From Haemophilus parainfluenzae (GTDB lineage Bacteria; Pseudomonadota; Gammaproteobacteria; Enterobacterales; Pasteurellaceae): DNA of 64,000 nucleotides. The DNA lies in NCBI RefSeq assembly GCF_014931395.1, contig NZ_CP063120.1:727501-791500 (forward strand). The letters run 5' to 3'. The notes under the pieces are model-generated. The model worked only from the letters and a program-made list of their open reading frames with translations, was not told where the DNA came from and did no database searches. The translations under genes were made by a program, and so were the position numbers. Shown here piece by piece: positions 39,568-47,780 of this stretch; position 1 is the stretch's first letter, and the number at the start of each line of letters is the position of its first letter.

Positions 39568-40704
39568 CTATGCTGCCATCAGAATTTCATCGTATGCAGC
39601 TTGTTCTTCAAGTCGCTTAAAGTAGTGTGATGAAATTTCGTTAGGTGCAAAGGCTTTCATACCGAGAAGCTCACCTTCACGATGATTTCCCTGCCAATAA
39701 TCAACCCATTCTTTAAATGGCAGAACCCATAAACAACGTTTGAGGACATCTTCAAAAAGTTTCCCGTTAGATTCTCGGCGGTTATCTGAAAAGAATGCGG
39801 CTTGATTAGCATAGTGCAAGGCATATTTATTATCGACTTTATGATGTGTGCCACGCATTAAATCACGCATTCTTGCATTGAAGGATTCCGCAAGGTTATT
39901 ATTTACACCTTTCGCACTATAAGCCTCTTGATGATTCACCGACCAACGGGTGTAATGAAAATCAAGACTTTTATAAGCAGGGTTTTCATCACACATAATA
40001 TCACTGCCTGCTTTGACAAAGCGTTGATTTAATGCAAAAACAGTATCAGCATTTTCGGTGTAATCCATTGCGACAATGGTACGATTTGCTCCAGATATAT
40101 TACTATCATTTGCAGCACGTTGTGTAATAGCGAATAGACAACGTTTAGTCGCTCTAAATTTAGGATATTTGCGACCTTTCTCATCGGCTTTTTGACGTTG
40201 TTTATAATTGTTTTTACGAAAATTAGTTGGGCGCAGGGTAAAGTTGATCAACATTCCATCTTCGTGAATTTCGCCTGACAATGGACTTAAATCGCGTGTT
40301 TTAAATAAGGCTTCGCGAACTTTCCCACAAAGTACAAATGCCGTTTTGTAGTTCAAATTAAGATGACGACTAACATCAATCGCACTAATGCCTTTTGAGC
40401 TATTTACCATCATTAAGATGACAGCAAGAATATCGACTAAATCAACTTTATGAAAGGCAAAGGCTGTATTTGTTGTAATATAAAAATGGCGTTTGCAATG
40501 TTTACAACACCAACGTTTACGAGAAGAAAGGAAATAGGCTTCGTGGCGAATACTACAATGCGGACAGCATACATCACGAACATTATCAGGGTTTCCCCAA
40601 CGGTGAGTTTTTAAAAGGTGAAAAGCATCTTCTTCAGTAAGGCGTAAAATATCTTTTAAATTGATGTTTTTTGATTTGCTTGAAAGTAAATAATGTTGAG
40701 CCAT
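39568..40704 (-). CDS. IS1595-family (ISXO2-like) transposase, left
   Basis: 378 aa from the ATG at 40704, which has AAGGAA upstream; the frame extends 8 codons further without one. An N-terminal zinc ribbon (CPHCSIRHEAYFLSSRKRWC and CKHC) is followed by a helix-turn-helix-like region (ISAIDVSRHLNLNYKTAFVL). The DDE-type core shows Asp in GEIHEDGMLINF, Asp in DIMCDENPAYKS and Glu in VNNNLAESFNARMRD. All three are intact, so it may be active. It shares the opening MAQHYLLSSK and the domain order with the right transposase, but the rest is quite diverged. Confidence 0.88.
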   Translation of the reverse strand: MAQHYLLSSKSKNINLKDILRLTEEDAFHLLKTHRWGNPDNVRDVCCPHCSIRHEAYFLSSRKRWCCKHCKRHFYITTNTAFAFHKVDLVDILAVILMMVNSSKGISAIDVSRHLNLNYKTAFVLCGKVREALFKTRDLSPLSGEIHEDGMLINFTLRPTNFRKNNYKQRQKADEKGRKYPKFRATKRCLFAITQRAANDSNISGANRTIVAMDYTENADTVFALNQRFVKAGSDIMCDENPAYKSLDFHYTRWSVNHQEAYSAKGVNNNLAESFNARMRDLMRGTHHKVDNKYALHYANQAAFFSDNRRESNGKLFEDVLKRCLWVLPFKEWVDYWQGNHREGELLGMKAFAPNEISSHYFKRLEEQAAYDEILMAA

Positions 40705-40762
40705 TGCGAATTTCCTTGTGTAGTACAAGGCATCCGAGATTTGCTAAACGCCAGACACAAAA

Positions 40763-40857
40763 AAACGCCCATCTGAAAAATTCAGATCGGCTCAAAGCGT
40801 TTATGCCTCGAATACCGTTACCCACAAGGAACTTGTGGAAGGCTCATTTAAAATGAG
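40763..40857. other. Cluster of hairpins upstream of the left transposase
   Basis: AAACGC (40763-40768) and GCGTTT (40797-40802) enclose a hairpin ATCTGAA/TTCAGAT (40771-40787). Two more follow: CCACAAG/CTTGTGG (40822-40838) and a palindrome CTCATT/AATGAG near 40842-40857. The region 40729-41050 has no gene. It could be a structured RNA, a recombinase or transposase site, or a regulator site. Confidence 0.4.
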
Positions 40858-41054
40858 TGAAATTGCGATTGTTAAAACAGGAAATTTACAAGATGAAATT
40901 TTCTGCCACCTAAACATTCGCTACACACCTGTTAATGTGTATTAATTGGTGATTGAATAAAGTTGCATTCTTTGGCTAATTCTATAATTTGTAGTAAGTT
41001 TTCCCTGCAAATCAGCGTAAATATAGTCGTTTGAAGATTTTTCGTCAAATAAAA

Positions 41055-41081
41055 AAAGCAATTCCTCACGAAGTTGCTTTT
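41055..41081 (-). terminator. Terminator of the DUF805 gene
   Basis: AAAGCAA at 41055-41061 pairs with TTGCTTT at 41074-41080; a T run follows on the minus strand. Confidence 0.65.
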
Positions 41082-41112
41082 ATCTATTATTTGTTATCGC
41101 TAGTGTCCGTAA

Positions 41113-41505
41113 TTATTTATTCGATATTACAGGATTTTCGCCAAATTTATTCGATTCGGCACTACCTTGCACAACTCCGATGACAATTGATATGATGATT
41201 GCAATCGCTTCACCAATAACAGGAATTAGCATAATTAACATATATAAAGTAAACCAACCCGATAAATTTATATCGTGTAATCTACGGACTATTAGGGATA
41301 TTGAAGGTGGTAAGGTAACAACAAAAACTACTAAAAAAAGTATTACTCCAATACCTGTAAAAGCAAATGCACCTAAAATAGCGAATATTAACGCATAAAA
41401 TAAAGTAAATCCCCAATACTCTTTTCGTCTAGCACGCCCTTTAAAGTTTGCATAGTTTTTAGTAAATGCTTCAATAAAGTATGTAAATAACGATTTTTCA
41501 ATCAT
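41113..41505 (-). CDS. DUF805 membrane protein
   Basis: 130 aa. The family signature is plain: NYANFKGRARRKEYWGFTLF near residues 16-35 and RRLHDINLSGWFTLYMLIML near 73-92, with three or four membrane segments. DUF805 proteins are common and uncharacterised. It is the last of four minus-strand cargo genes, 11 bp after the 275-aa-frame gene, with GAGGATT before the ATG. Confidence 0.85.
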   Translation of the reverse strand: MIEKSLFTYFIEAFTKNYANFKGRARRKEYWGFTLFYALIFAILGAFAFTGIGVILFLVVFVVTLPPSISLIVRRLHDINLSGWFTLYMLIMLIPVIGEAIAIIISIVIGVVQGSAESNKFGENPVISNK

Positions 41506-41516
41506 AACTAATCCTC

Positions 41517-42299
41517 TTAATGTGAACGTTTATTTTCAATATAATCTGTTGGATTATCAGCAGTTAAATCTTTTTTCCTATTAACCTGCTTGAGAAATGC
41601 ATTTTTTGCTAGATGCCCTAACTCATGCGAAACTGAACCATAATAGAGAGCAAGTAAAAATGGTAGCAACAAAATCTCAATAGGAAATGCTATAAATAAT
41701 AATAACGAATCAAGGATTATTAAAAGCAATACTGTGACTAGATAAAAAACATAAAACTTTAAGAAATTATGTAAATTAGCCATTAGAAATAAGATGTTTT
41801 TCGGTATATTTAATAATTCTAACCATTTTCCAGTTAATGCATATCTAATGATTCCACATTGAAGAATTGGATTTGAGATCATACCCCATATAAAGTAGAT
41901 AAATAATGTTGCAATATAATCCTCAATGTAATCCGTAAGATAACCTGTTAACCCACCTTGTATAAATTCAAGTATATCTAAGAACAATCCTAGAATACCT
42001 TTTAGTCCTAATAAATAACAAAAAGCTGTTGGAATCATCCAATATATAATCGTAACTCCTGTTATTTGTAACCCTTTCAGAACTATTTTCTTTATTTGTA
42101 ATGATTGCAACGGCTTATCTAGCATAATATCTTCAACCATCTGAACCTGCCATCCTTTAATAAATATTATGCCGAATGGATACTTTATAAATGGAAAAAA
42201 TAGTAATAAAGGAATAATCCAAAGCTTCTTATAGAAACTTCTATCAGAAAAGAGATATACGTATCCTTCTTGATATTCTTTAAGCAAATTTTTAAACAT
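41517..42299 (-). CDS. DUF4013-like polytopic membrane protein
   Basis: 260 aa from the ATG at 42299 (MFKNLLKEYQEGYVYLFSDR); a longer frame to 42344 overlaps the preceding gene. Roughly six membrane segments. The pattern of a short cytoplasmic start, a KKLWIIPLLLFFPFI helix, GWQVQMVEDIM, and ALYYGSVSHELGHLAK near the end recalls DUF4013, but the match is by eye. The role is unknown. Part of the envelope cargo block. Confidence 0.6.
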   Translation of the reverse strand: MFKNLLKEYQEGYVYLFSDRSFYKKLWIIPLLLFFPFIKYPFGIIFIKGWQVQMVEDIMLDKPLQSLQIKKIVLKGLQITGVTIIYWMIPTAFCYLLGLKGILGLFLDILEFIQGGLTGYLTDYIEDYIATLFIYFIWGMISNPILQCGIIRYALTGKWLELLNIPKNILFLMANLHNFLKFYVFYLVTVLLLIILDSLLLFIAFPIEILLLPFLLALYYGSVSHELGHLAKNAFLKQVNRKKDLTADNPTDYIENKRSH

Positions 42300-42319
42300 T
42301 CTCGTGTTATACCTAAAAT

Positions 42320-42853
42320 TTAAAGAGTATTGAGGACTTTGCAAGGCTGATTCTTGGTAATTACAATGGGTTTATATAAACAACTTCCACAAACACTTCC
42401 ATATTGAAGGATATATAGTTTTTTACCATTAATCATAAATTCGTAAGTTGATGATGTGTATCCTTGATTATTTGATAAAGGAGATGAACATTTTTCACCT
42501 GCTTTACTCTCTTTAATAAAGATTTTATGGCGTTTTAATTCATTACTTAATAATTCAACTTGGTCGTAGTCATAATTTACTTCATTTTCTTGAATTAAAG
42601 TATTATGGTTTAATGCCTTAAAGAGCATAAGATCGGATGTTTCCATCTTTATAGATGAACCTACTGCTTTACCTTGAGATAGATTAACCAAACTGTTATA
42701 TAAAGATGAATCAGTGGTTTGCTCCGTTCTAAATGGATTGCCAACTCTTTTCTTCACAAATGTACCTTGTGAAATATCTCGAAGTCCCTCTGTAACTTCT
42801 GCACAAGAAGTTAATGATAAGGTTAGCATTACTACCTTAAATATTTTTCTCAT
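42320..42853 (-). CDS. Putative lipoprotein of the cargo block
   Basis: 177 aa. MRKIFKVVMLTLSLTSC gives a short signal with Cys17 in the lipobox LTSC. The mature part has a Cys pair (GSVCGSCLY) near the end and a third Cys in GEKCSS, possible disulfides. No family recognised. It lies 9 bp after the secreted-protein gene at 42863, so the two are probably co-transcribed. Confidence 0.65.
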   Translation of the reverse strand: MRKIFKVVMLTLSLTSCAEVTEGLRDISQGTFVKKRVGNPFRTEQTTDSSLYNSLVNLSQGKAVGSSIKMETSDLMLFKALNHNTLIQENEVNYDYDQVELLSNELKRHKIFIKESKAGEKCSSPLSNNQGYTSSTYEFMINGKKLYILQYGSVCGSCLYKPIVITKNQPCKVLNTL

Positions 42854-42862
42854 AACATTTCC

Positions 42863-43303
42863 TTATTGATATTTCTTGATGCAAGAAGCCAATCTTTTCT
42901 TGTAACTACGCCCTTGTTCAGTAATTACATCTGATACTAAACATTGGTTGTTTTCACATTCCAGTTGATAGACTAAATTAATGATTTTCTTCTTATTTTT
43001 TAGCGTGACATTTACCTGCTCCTTAATAATTTTTATGATAGGTTTTACTTCAACTTGATTTCTCACCATTCCATAGATCCAAAATTCGGAAAGGCATGTT
43101 CCGCCGTATTCATATTCATTTTCGTTATGAATATCTGTTGCTTTCGTTTGCAAATCTGCAAACTCTTTTGTTGAGTAGCGTTCTAAATCATTGGTTTGAT
43201 AGACCTTTGCAACGGTATCTACTTTAGCTTGTTCTAAAGGTGACAAAGCGAAAACGTTTGTAGATACGAATACTGTAGATAAATATAGAAGTAGCTTATT
43301 CAT
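42863..43303 (-). CDS. Small secreted protein of the cargo block
   Basis: 146 aa. A Sec signal (MNKLLLYLSTVFVSTNVFA) is followed by a basic soluble domain with four Cys (TCLSEF, LECENNQC, ASC), suggesting periplasmic disulfides. No family recognised. First gene of the four-gene minus-strand set, divergent from an XRE regulator at 43469. Confidence 0.65.
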   Translation of the reverse strand: MNKLLLYLSTVFVSTNVFALSPLEQAKVDTVAKVYQTNDLERYSTKEFADLQTKATDIHNENEYEYGGTCLSEFWIYGMVRNQVEVKPIIKIIKEQVNVTLKNKKKIINLVYQLECENNQCLVSDVITEQGRSYKKRLASCIKKYQ

Positions 43304-43468
43304 AATAAAAAACCTATAATGATTAATATAAAAAATTTAGGGAAATTTTCAGTAAGAACCCGCATTAAACCTAGCTATAATACATAATGTGGTTGTTTTG
43401 CTGTAGCAACTAGTAATCTCTATCAACTACCCTAGTAGTGGGTATTCAAGAAATTTTACAGGTACAAA

Positions 43469-43870
43469 ATGAGTGTCAATGAGAAGATTCGTAAGTTCCG
43501 AGAAGCAAAGGATTGGTCGCAAGAACAGATGGCAGAAAAGCTGAATATGTCATTAAATGGCTATGCCAAGATTGAGCGTGGTGAAAGTAAAATTTACCTA
43601 GACAAACTCGAACAAATTGCACAAGTATTCGATATTGATATAGTTGAGCTAATGCAATCAGATGGTAAGAATATCTGTTTCCAAATTGAATCGCCACTAG
43701 GTTCGGTATATCAAGGTGGTGGGGAAACTCAGTTGTTGATTGAGATAGAGCGTTTAAAATTGGCGTTGTCTCATGCCAATGAAAAAGAAGAGTTATTGAA
43801 AAAATTACTTGAGCAGAAGGATAGTGAAATTACAACCCTAAAAGAGCTAATACAGGCTTCGAAGAAATAA
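43469..43870 (+). CDS. XRE-family regulator with C-terminal coiled coil
   Basis: 133 aa. The Cro/CI helix-turn-helix covers residues 3-60 (KIRKFREAKDWSQEQMAEKL, MSLNGYAKIERGESKIYLDK). Residues 95-133 are a Glu/Lys/Leu coiled coil (LLIEIERLKLALSHANEKEE). It is divergent from the envelope cargo genes across a 165-bp gap, so it probably controls them and itself. Confidence 0.82.
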   Translation: MSVNEKIRKFREAKDWSQEQMAEKLNMSLNGYAKIERGESKIYLDKLEQIAQVFDIDIVELMQSDGKNICFQIESPLGSVYQGGGETQLLIEIERLKLALSHANEKEELLKKLLEQKDSEITTLKELIQASKK

Positions 43871-43927
43871 ATAAAAGCTCTATTTAATAGAAAATGTTGG
43901 TATAAAATTTTAACAAGGGAATCAAGA

Positions 43928-44320
43928 ATGAATATTAGAACTTGGGATTGTGATTATCCTCAAGATTTAGGTTTTGAATTACCGCCTCAAGAGGCTGTGG
44001 AGATAAATAAAGAAGCTTATCGAATGGTAAGTAAAGAGCAACCTGATATAGATGATTTTTTAGCAAGCTTTAAGGATCCTAGACAGAAAAATTACTTACA
44101 TTACAGAGAAAGAGTAGAATTTTATGCAACTTCTTTCTTTAATTCTCTTGATAAAGCTCAATATATGCTAAATCTAAGACCTCATGCATTTAAGGGAAAA
44201 TTCATTGCGGTTGGAATGATTAAACCTGAATATGGAAAAGGAATTGAAAACCATAATACGGGACATATTTCTATGTGGCTTTATAAAAATATTTTTCCTA
44301 CAGGATTTGTAAGAGTATGA
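43928..44320 (+). CDS. Uncharacterised 130-aa protein paired with the 421-aa gene
   Basis: 130 aa, soluble, no family recognised. MNIRTWDCDYPQDLGFELPP and GKFIAVGMIKPEYGKGIENH are notable blocks. AAGGGAATCAAGA precedes the ATG. Its stop overlaps the next start by 4 bp (ATGA), so the two should be made together as partners. Part of a possible defence locus. Confidence 0.62.
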   Translation: MNIRTWDCDYPQDLGFELPPQEAVEINKEAYRMVSKEQPDIDDFLASFKDPRQKNYLHYRERVEFYATSFFNSLDKAQYMLNLRPHAFKGKFIAVGMIKPEYGKGIENHNTGHISMWLYKNIFPTGFVRV

Positions 44321-45582
44321 GAAAAATATTATTTTTAGAAACTGATTTTGGAAAATTATTTTACCATAATGTATATGCATTTTATGGTGAACCTGTAGTT
44401 TTTACGGCATTTAATGAATATAGACATTTCTTTTTTTGTTATAGTTTGGGATTGGATGATGAACAAGAAAATGATTTATGGCTAATTATGCCTATTTCAG
44501 AGGAGAAGAAAAATCGCTTAGAACAAAAAGACATTCCTGTCATCAAAATGATGAAGGGGGATGATTGTGAAAAGATTAAATTACTTAAATTAAATGTAGA
44601 TACTGGTGAAAAAGAAGAAAACTGGATATCAACTAGAAATTATCCTTATTTAATGCCAGATGATACTATATATATTTCCGAAAATATAAATTGGGATGAT
44701 ACTCGTTCTCATACTCACAAGATAAGAGTTGCTGCAAATAATCTTACAAATACTAAACTTAATGAAATAACAATACTTTTTAGTAACTTAATAAAATCTA
44801 TTTTTTCTAAGAATAATGTTAACATTAATCTTTTTCCTCAAGACGCAATTCATGGCTCTTTTGTTTTTAGAGTAAAGACAAAGTGTGAGGGTAATGCATT
44901 ACAAGAAAATAAAGAAAAATCTTACTCTGATTTATTAAGCTTTAATGATAAACACAAATTTAAAGAGATATTAAATAATAAACATATTGATGTTAAATCA
45001 ACTTGGAAATTATTAAATCTCATAAAATCTTATGATAGCGTTATTCAATTTATTGATGAAAGCTCTACAGTAAAATTATTAAACATAAATTCAGAACTTG
45101 CAGGAGAGTTATTAAATCTAGTAGATTCAAAATTAGATACTTATCTTGATAGCACTATGGTTCCTCAAGCTAATGATATTTATAAAGTTAAAAAATATTT
45201 AGATATACTAAAATCAGATAATGTTGTAGCTCTTGATAAATTAGGCGTAACTTCTGAACGACAGATCTCTTATTATAGAGATGCTTGTTATTTATTAGGG
45301 TTAATAAATGAGAGATATAATTACTTAACTCCTATTGGAAATAGGATAACAGAAATTCAGGAAGAAAATGAATGGTTAAAAATATTAAGAGTTCAATTTG
45401 AAAATTCTGAATGTGGTTATTTATGGATGAAAAATCAAGGTGTTAATTCTATCTTAGATATAGATCCAAATTCTGCGACGCAATATTTATTAGATAATGC
45501 TAATGGATTAAGTGAAGATACAGCTAAAAGAAGAGCTTCAACTTTAAAAAGATGGGTTAATGTATTTAAAACCATTCAGTAA
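44317..45582 (+). CDS. 421-aa DUF6575-like protein, possible restriction or defence effector
   Basis: The N-terminal 150 residues resemble the DUF6575-type domain (KILFLETDFGKLFYHNVYAF, HFFFCYSLGLDDEQENDLWL). FPQDAIHGSFVFRVKTK at about residue 178 recalls a conserved block of such proteins. The C-terminal 120 residues look like a winged-helix DNA-binding region (LGVTSERQISYYRDACYLLG, YLTPIGNRI) ending SEDTAKRRASTLKRWVNVF, a tail common in restriction-related proteins. No clear nuclease motif was found. It is convergent with a DNA methyltransferase gene, so it may be the effector of a restriction-like system. Very AT-rich. Confidence 0.6.
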   Translation: MRKILFLETDFGKLFYHNVYAFYGEPVVFTAFNEYRHFFFCYSLGLDDEQENDLWLIMPISEEKKNRLEQKDIPVIKMMKGDDCEKIKLLKLNVDTGEKEENWISTRNYPYLMPDDTIYISENINWDDTRSHTHKIRVAANNLTNTKLNEITILFSNLIKSIFSKNNVNINLFPQDAIHGSFVFRVKTKCEGNALQENKEKSYSDLLSFNDKHKFKEILNNKHIDVKSTWKLLNLIKSYDSVIQFIDESSTVKLLNINSELAGELLNLVDSKLDTYLDSTMVPQANDIYKVKKYLDILKSDNVVALDKLGVTSERQISYYRDACYLLGLINERYNYLTPIGNRITEIQEENEWLKILRVQFENSECGYLWMKNQGVNSILDIDPNSATQYLLDNANGLSEDTAKRRASTLKRWVNVFKTIQ

Positions 45583-45583
45583 G

Positions 45584-45616
45584 AAAATTGCATAGCTGTC
45601 ATAGCTATGCAATTTT
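45584..45616. terminator. Bidirectional terminator between the 421-aa gene and the methyltransferase
   Basis: A 14-bp perfect stem: AAAATTGCATAGCT at 45584-45597 and AGCTATGCAATTTT at 45603-45616, loop GTCAT, T-rich on both sides. Confidence 0.85.
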
Positions 45617-45620
45617 TAAC

Positions 45621-46292
45621 TTATACATTAGATATTCTAGCTATAGCTAATTTAATAGCATCTAAATTAATATCCGTCCCTTTAAAACTTCTATTTGTTA
45701 TTTTAGCTGCGACACCAACAAAACCTGAACCACAAAATGGATCGACTACTAATTCACCTTTGTTAGAGCTTTGTTCAATGAGAGTCTTCGCTAAATTTAT
45801 AGGTTTTTCTGTTGGATAGCCTCTAACGATCCTTTTTTCAACAAGAATATCTGGGATTGATAAATTATTTAATTTCCTCTTTCCTTTTTCAAAGAATAAG
45901 ATAAATTCATATCGTGCTCTATAATGATACCCCATACCGATGGCGACCTTATCCCATACTATAGGTTTCCAAAATTTAAATCCTATTTTTTCTGCGATAG
46001 GTTTTATTACAAACATAGTTTCCTGATCACAAAATAGGTAAAAGTGACTGTCTTTCTTTAAAACTCGATATATTTCAATTAGCAATTCTTCAAAACGCTG
46101 ATTAGGGAAGATCTCAAACCATTGATTACTAGAGGATTTACTTTGCTTTAAACGAGTAGTTGTTCCAATTTTCCTATGCTTTTCTAATGATTCATAAGGA
46201 GGATCTGTAATAACTAGATCTACAGATGATGAATCTAAGGTTTTTAACCAATCTATAGCATCTAAATTACTAATCTGAGTGTTGTACATCAT
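45621..46292 (-). CDS. Beta-class DNA methyltransferase (N6-adenine or N4-cytosine)
   Basis: 223 aa. The catalytic motif IV is TDPPY (residues 33-37) and comes before the SAM-binding motif I VVDPFCGSGFVGVAA (about residue 189), the order of beta-class enzymes. It is short, with little room for a target-recognition domain, as in phage-type enzymes. The start ATG at 46292 (or 46289) overlaps the 3' end of the XRE gene at 46270, so the pair is one operon. Its site is not deducible. Whether it modifies DNA against the 421-aa protein is inference. Confidence 0.88.
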   Translation of the reverse strand: MMYNTQISNLDAIDWLKTLDSSSVDLVITDPPYESLEKHRKIGTTTRLKQSKSSSNQWFEIFPNQRFEELLIEIYRVLKKDSHFYLFCDQETMFVIKPIAEKIGFKFWKPIVWDKVAIGMGYHYRARYEFILFFEKGKRKLNNLSIPDILVEKRIVRGYPTEKPINLAKTLIEQSSNKGELVVDPFCGSGFVGVAAKITNRSFKGTDINLDAIKLAIARISNV

Positions 46293-46629
46293 TATTACTC
46301 AATTCATTAAAAATAATTTTAGAGGTTCTTTTTAAAATACGCTTTCCCACTTCATTTGCAGAACGATAATTGTTGAGCAATTCAGATTCATCTAAATTCA
46401 AATTAATATCTTTTTCAGTTAAAAACATATCCTCTTGATTCAATAGCAGCCAATTTAAATTAATATTAAATTTTTTAGAAACTTTAGAAAGAAACTCCAT
46501 ACTAGGCTCCTTACCACTATTAAGATAGTTATGCACTGTTCTAAGTGGTGTATCAACTAATTCTGCAAAATCCTTTACTGTCAGTTTTTGCGACTCAATA
46601 ACAAGACGTAATCGTTCTTTAATGCTCAT
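46270..46629 (-). CDS. XRE-family regulator of the methyltransferase operon
   Basis: 119 aa. Cro/CI fold in residues 3-60 (LRLVIESQKLTVKDFAELVD, TPLRTVHNYLNSGKEPSMEF). It overlaps the methyltransferase gene by 23 bp. The region before its ATG has three copies of TGGCATT/AATGCCA, likely its operators, as in controller proteins of restriction-modification systems. Confidence 0.82.
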   Translation of the reverse strand: MSIKERLRLVIESQKLTVKDFAELVDTPLRTVHNYLNSGKEPSMEFLSKVSKKFNINLNWLLLNQEDMFLTEKDINLNLDESELLNNYRSANEVGKRILKRTSKIIFNELSNNDVQHSD

Positions 46630-46694
46630 TTTGGCATTCCTTATTGACTTTAAGTGTAAAAAGTGGCATTATTTAATCATTGAGAATGCCAAAA
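46629..46694. promoter_or_regulatory. Repeated operator motifs upstream of the XRE-methyltransferase operon
   Basis: TTTTGGCATTC at 46629-46639 is repeated inverted as GAATGCCAAAA at 46684-46694, and TGGCATT recurs at 46664-46670. The first copy touches the XRE start codon. It also borders the right transposase promoter. Confidence 0.7.
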
Positions 46695-46738
46695 CTTGCA
46701 TTATTATAGTGATTTTATTAGGTTAAATAAACAAAATT

Positions 46739-47776
46739 ATGGCGCAACACTTCCTCTTATCTAGTAAGGCTCGCACGCTTTCTTCTTACGAGATTGCACA
46801 ACTCTCGGAAGAAGAAGCGTATGATTTACTTTGTGAATTAAGATGGGGTGGCAAAGAGTTTATCACTTGCCCTAAATGTGGGGTGCAACACAAGCCTTAT
46901 TATATTTCTACACGTAAACAATGGCGCTGCAAACATTGTAATCATACCTTTAGCGTCACTTCAGGTACAATTTTTGCCAATCGCAAGAAACCAATTAAGG
47001 TTTATCTCTATGCTTTAATGGAATGGGTAAACGCAGTCAAAGGCTTATCTTCCCTTCAATTAGCACGTAATGCAAAACTTAATCCTCGCACGGCATTTGT
47101 TTTATCGCATAAATTCCGTAAAGCCTTACTTGAAAGCCGTGATATGAAACCTCTTTCAGGTGTAGTGGATATGGACGGTACTTATGTTCATCCTGCACCA
47201 CGCAAAGCAAATAAGAAATCTGACCGTATTGACTATCGCTTAAAGGAAAATCAGAATCCTGATAAACGTTGTGTAATGGTTGCTCGTGAGCATTATTCGC
47301 CAGAAGAAAAAGCCAGTAATGCGTTGCATTGTGGGGCAAAACGTTCTCACGTTTTTGTGGCGCATACGGAATCGCAATCGATAGTGAAAAGTTTTGCCGA
47401 TAAGTTCATTAAACCGAATACACAAATCAATACCGATGAAAGCACGGCTTATGATGTCTTGTTACCCTACTATGATTTGAGAACAGTAAACCATAAGGAA
47501 GAATATCGTAGTGACTTAGGTGTAACAAACAATCAAGCAGAAAGTCTATTTAGTCGTTTCAAACGTATGTACTACGGACAAGTTCACCGTATCAGCAACG
47601 AATACTTACTTAACTATGCTAATGAAATTGCCTACCGTGAGGACAATCGCCGTACCTCAAATAAAGCGCAGTTTATTGATGTATTAAGCCGATGTTTGAA
47701 AGCCACCAACGATAACAATGAATGGTGCGGTTATTGGCAACGAAAAATTATCCATCAAGAAGTGATTTGGCAGTAG
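46739..47776 (+). CDS. IS1595-family (ISXO2-like) transposase, right
   Basis: 345 aa. MAQHFLLSSKARTL starts the protein. The zinc ribbon is CPKCGVQHKPYYISTRKQWR with CKHC. The DDE core has Asp in GVVDMDGTYVHP, Asp in QINTDESTAYDV and Glu in VTNNQAESLFSRFKRM, then NYANEIAYREDNRR. The triad is intact. It differs considerably from the left transposase. The gene ends 4 bp before the 140-aa accessory gene, so they are co-transcribed. The start lacks a clear ribosome site, though TAAATAAACAAAATT precedes it. Confidence 0.9.
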   Translation: MAQHFLLSSKARTLSSYEIAQLSEEEAYDLLCELRWGGKEFITCPKCGVQHKPYYISTRKQWRCKHCNHTFSVTSGTIFANRKKPIKVYLYALMEWVNAVKGLSSLQLARNAKLNPRTAFVLSHKFRKALLESRDMKPLSGVVDMDGTYVHPAPRKANKKSDRIDYRLKENQNPDKRCVMVAREHYSPEEKASNALHCGAKRSHVFVAHTESQSIVKSFADKFIKPNTQINTDESTAYDVLLPYYDLRTVNHKEEYRSDLGVTNNQAESLFSRFKRMYYGQVHRISNEYLLNYANEIAYREDNRRTSNKAQFIDVLSRCLKATNDNNEWCGYWQRKIIHQEVIWQ

Positions 47777-47780
47777 ATAT

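Noticed and set aside
40763-40857. Integron attC site
   Set aside because: No RYYYAAC/GTTRRRY core sites, no integron integrase and no gene cassettes in order.
40905-41010. Inner end repeat of the left transposase, near AAAGTTGCATTCTTTGG
   Set aside because: Only GTTGCA and scattered bases match the 26-bp end, so it is not a recognisable transposon end.
44317-45582. PD-(D/E)XK nuclease in the 421-aa protein
   Set aside because: The best stretch (FPQDAIHGSFVFRVKTK) has Arg where the acidic residue should be; not enough to call a nuclease.
45607-45819. 70-codon plus-strand frame
   Set aside because: It is the opposite strand of the methyltransferase motif I region, without a ribosome site.
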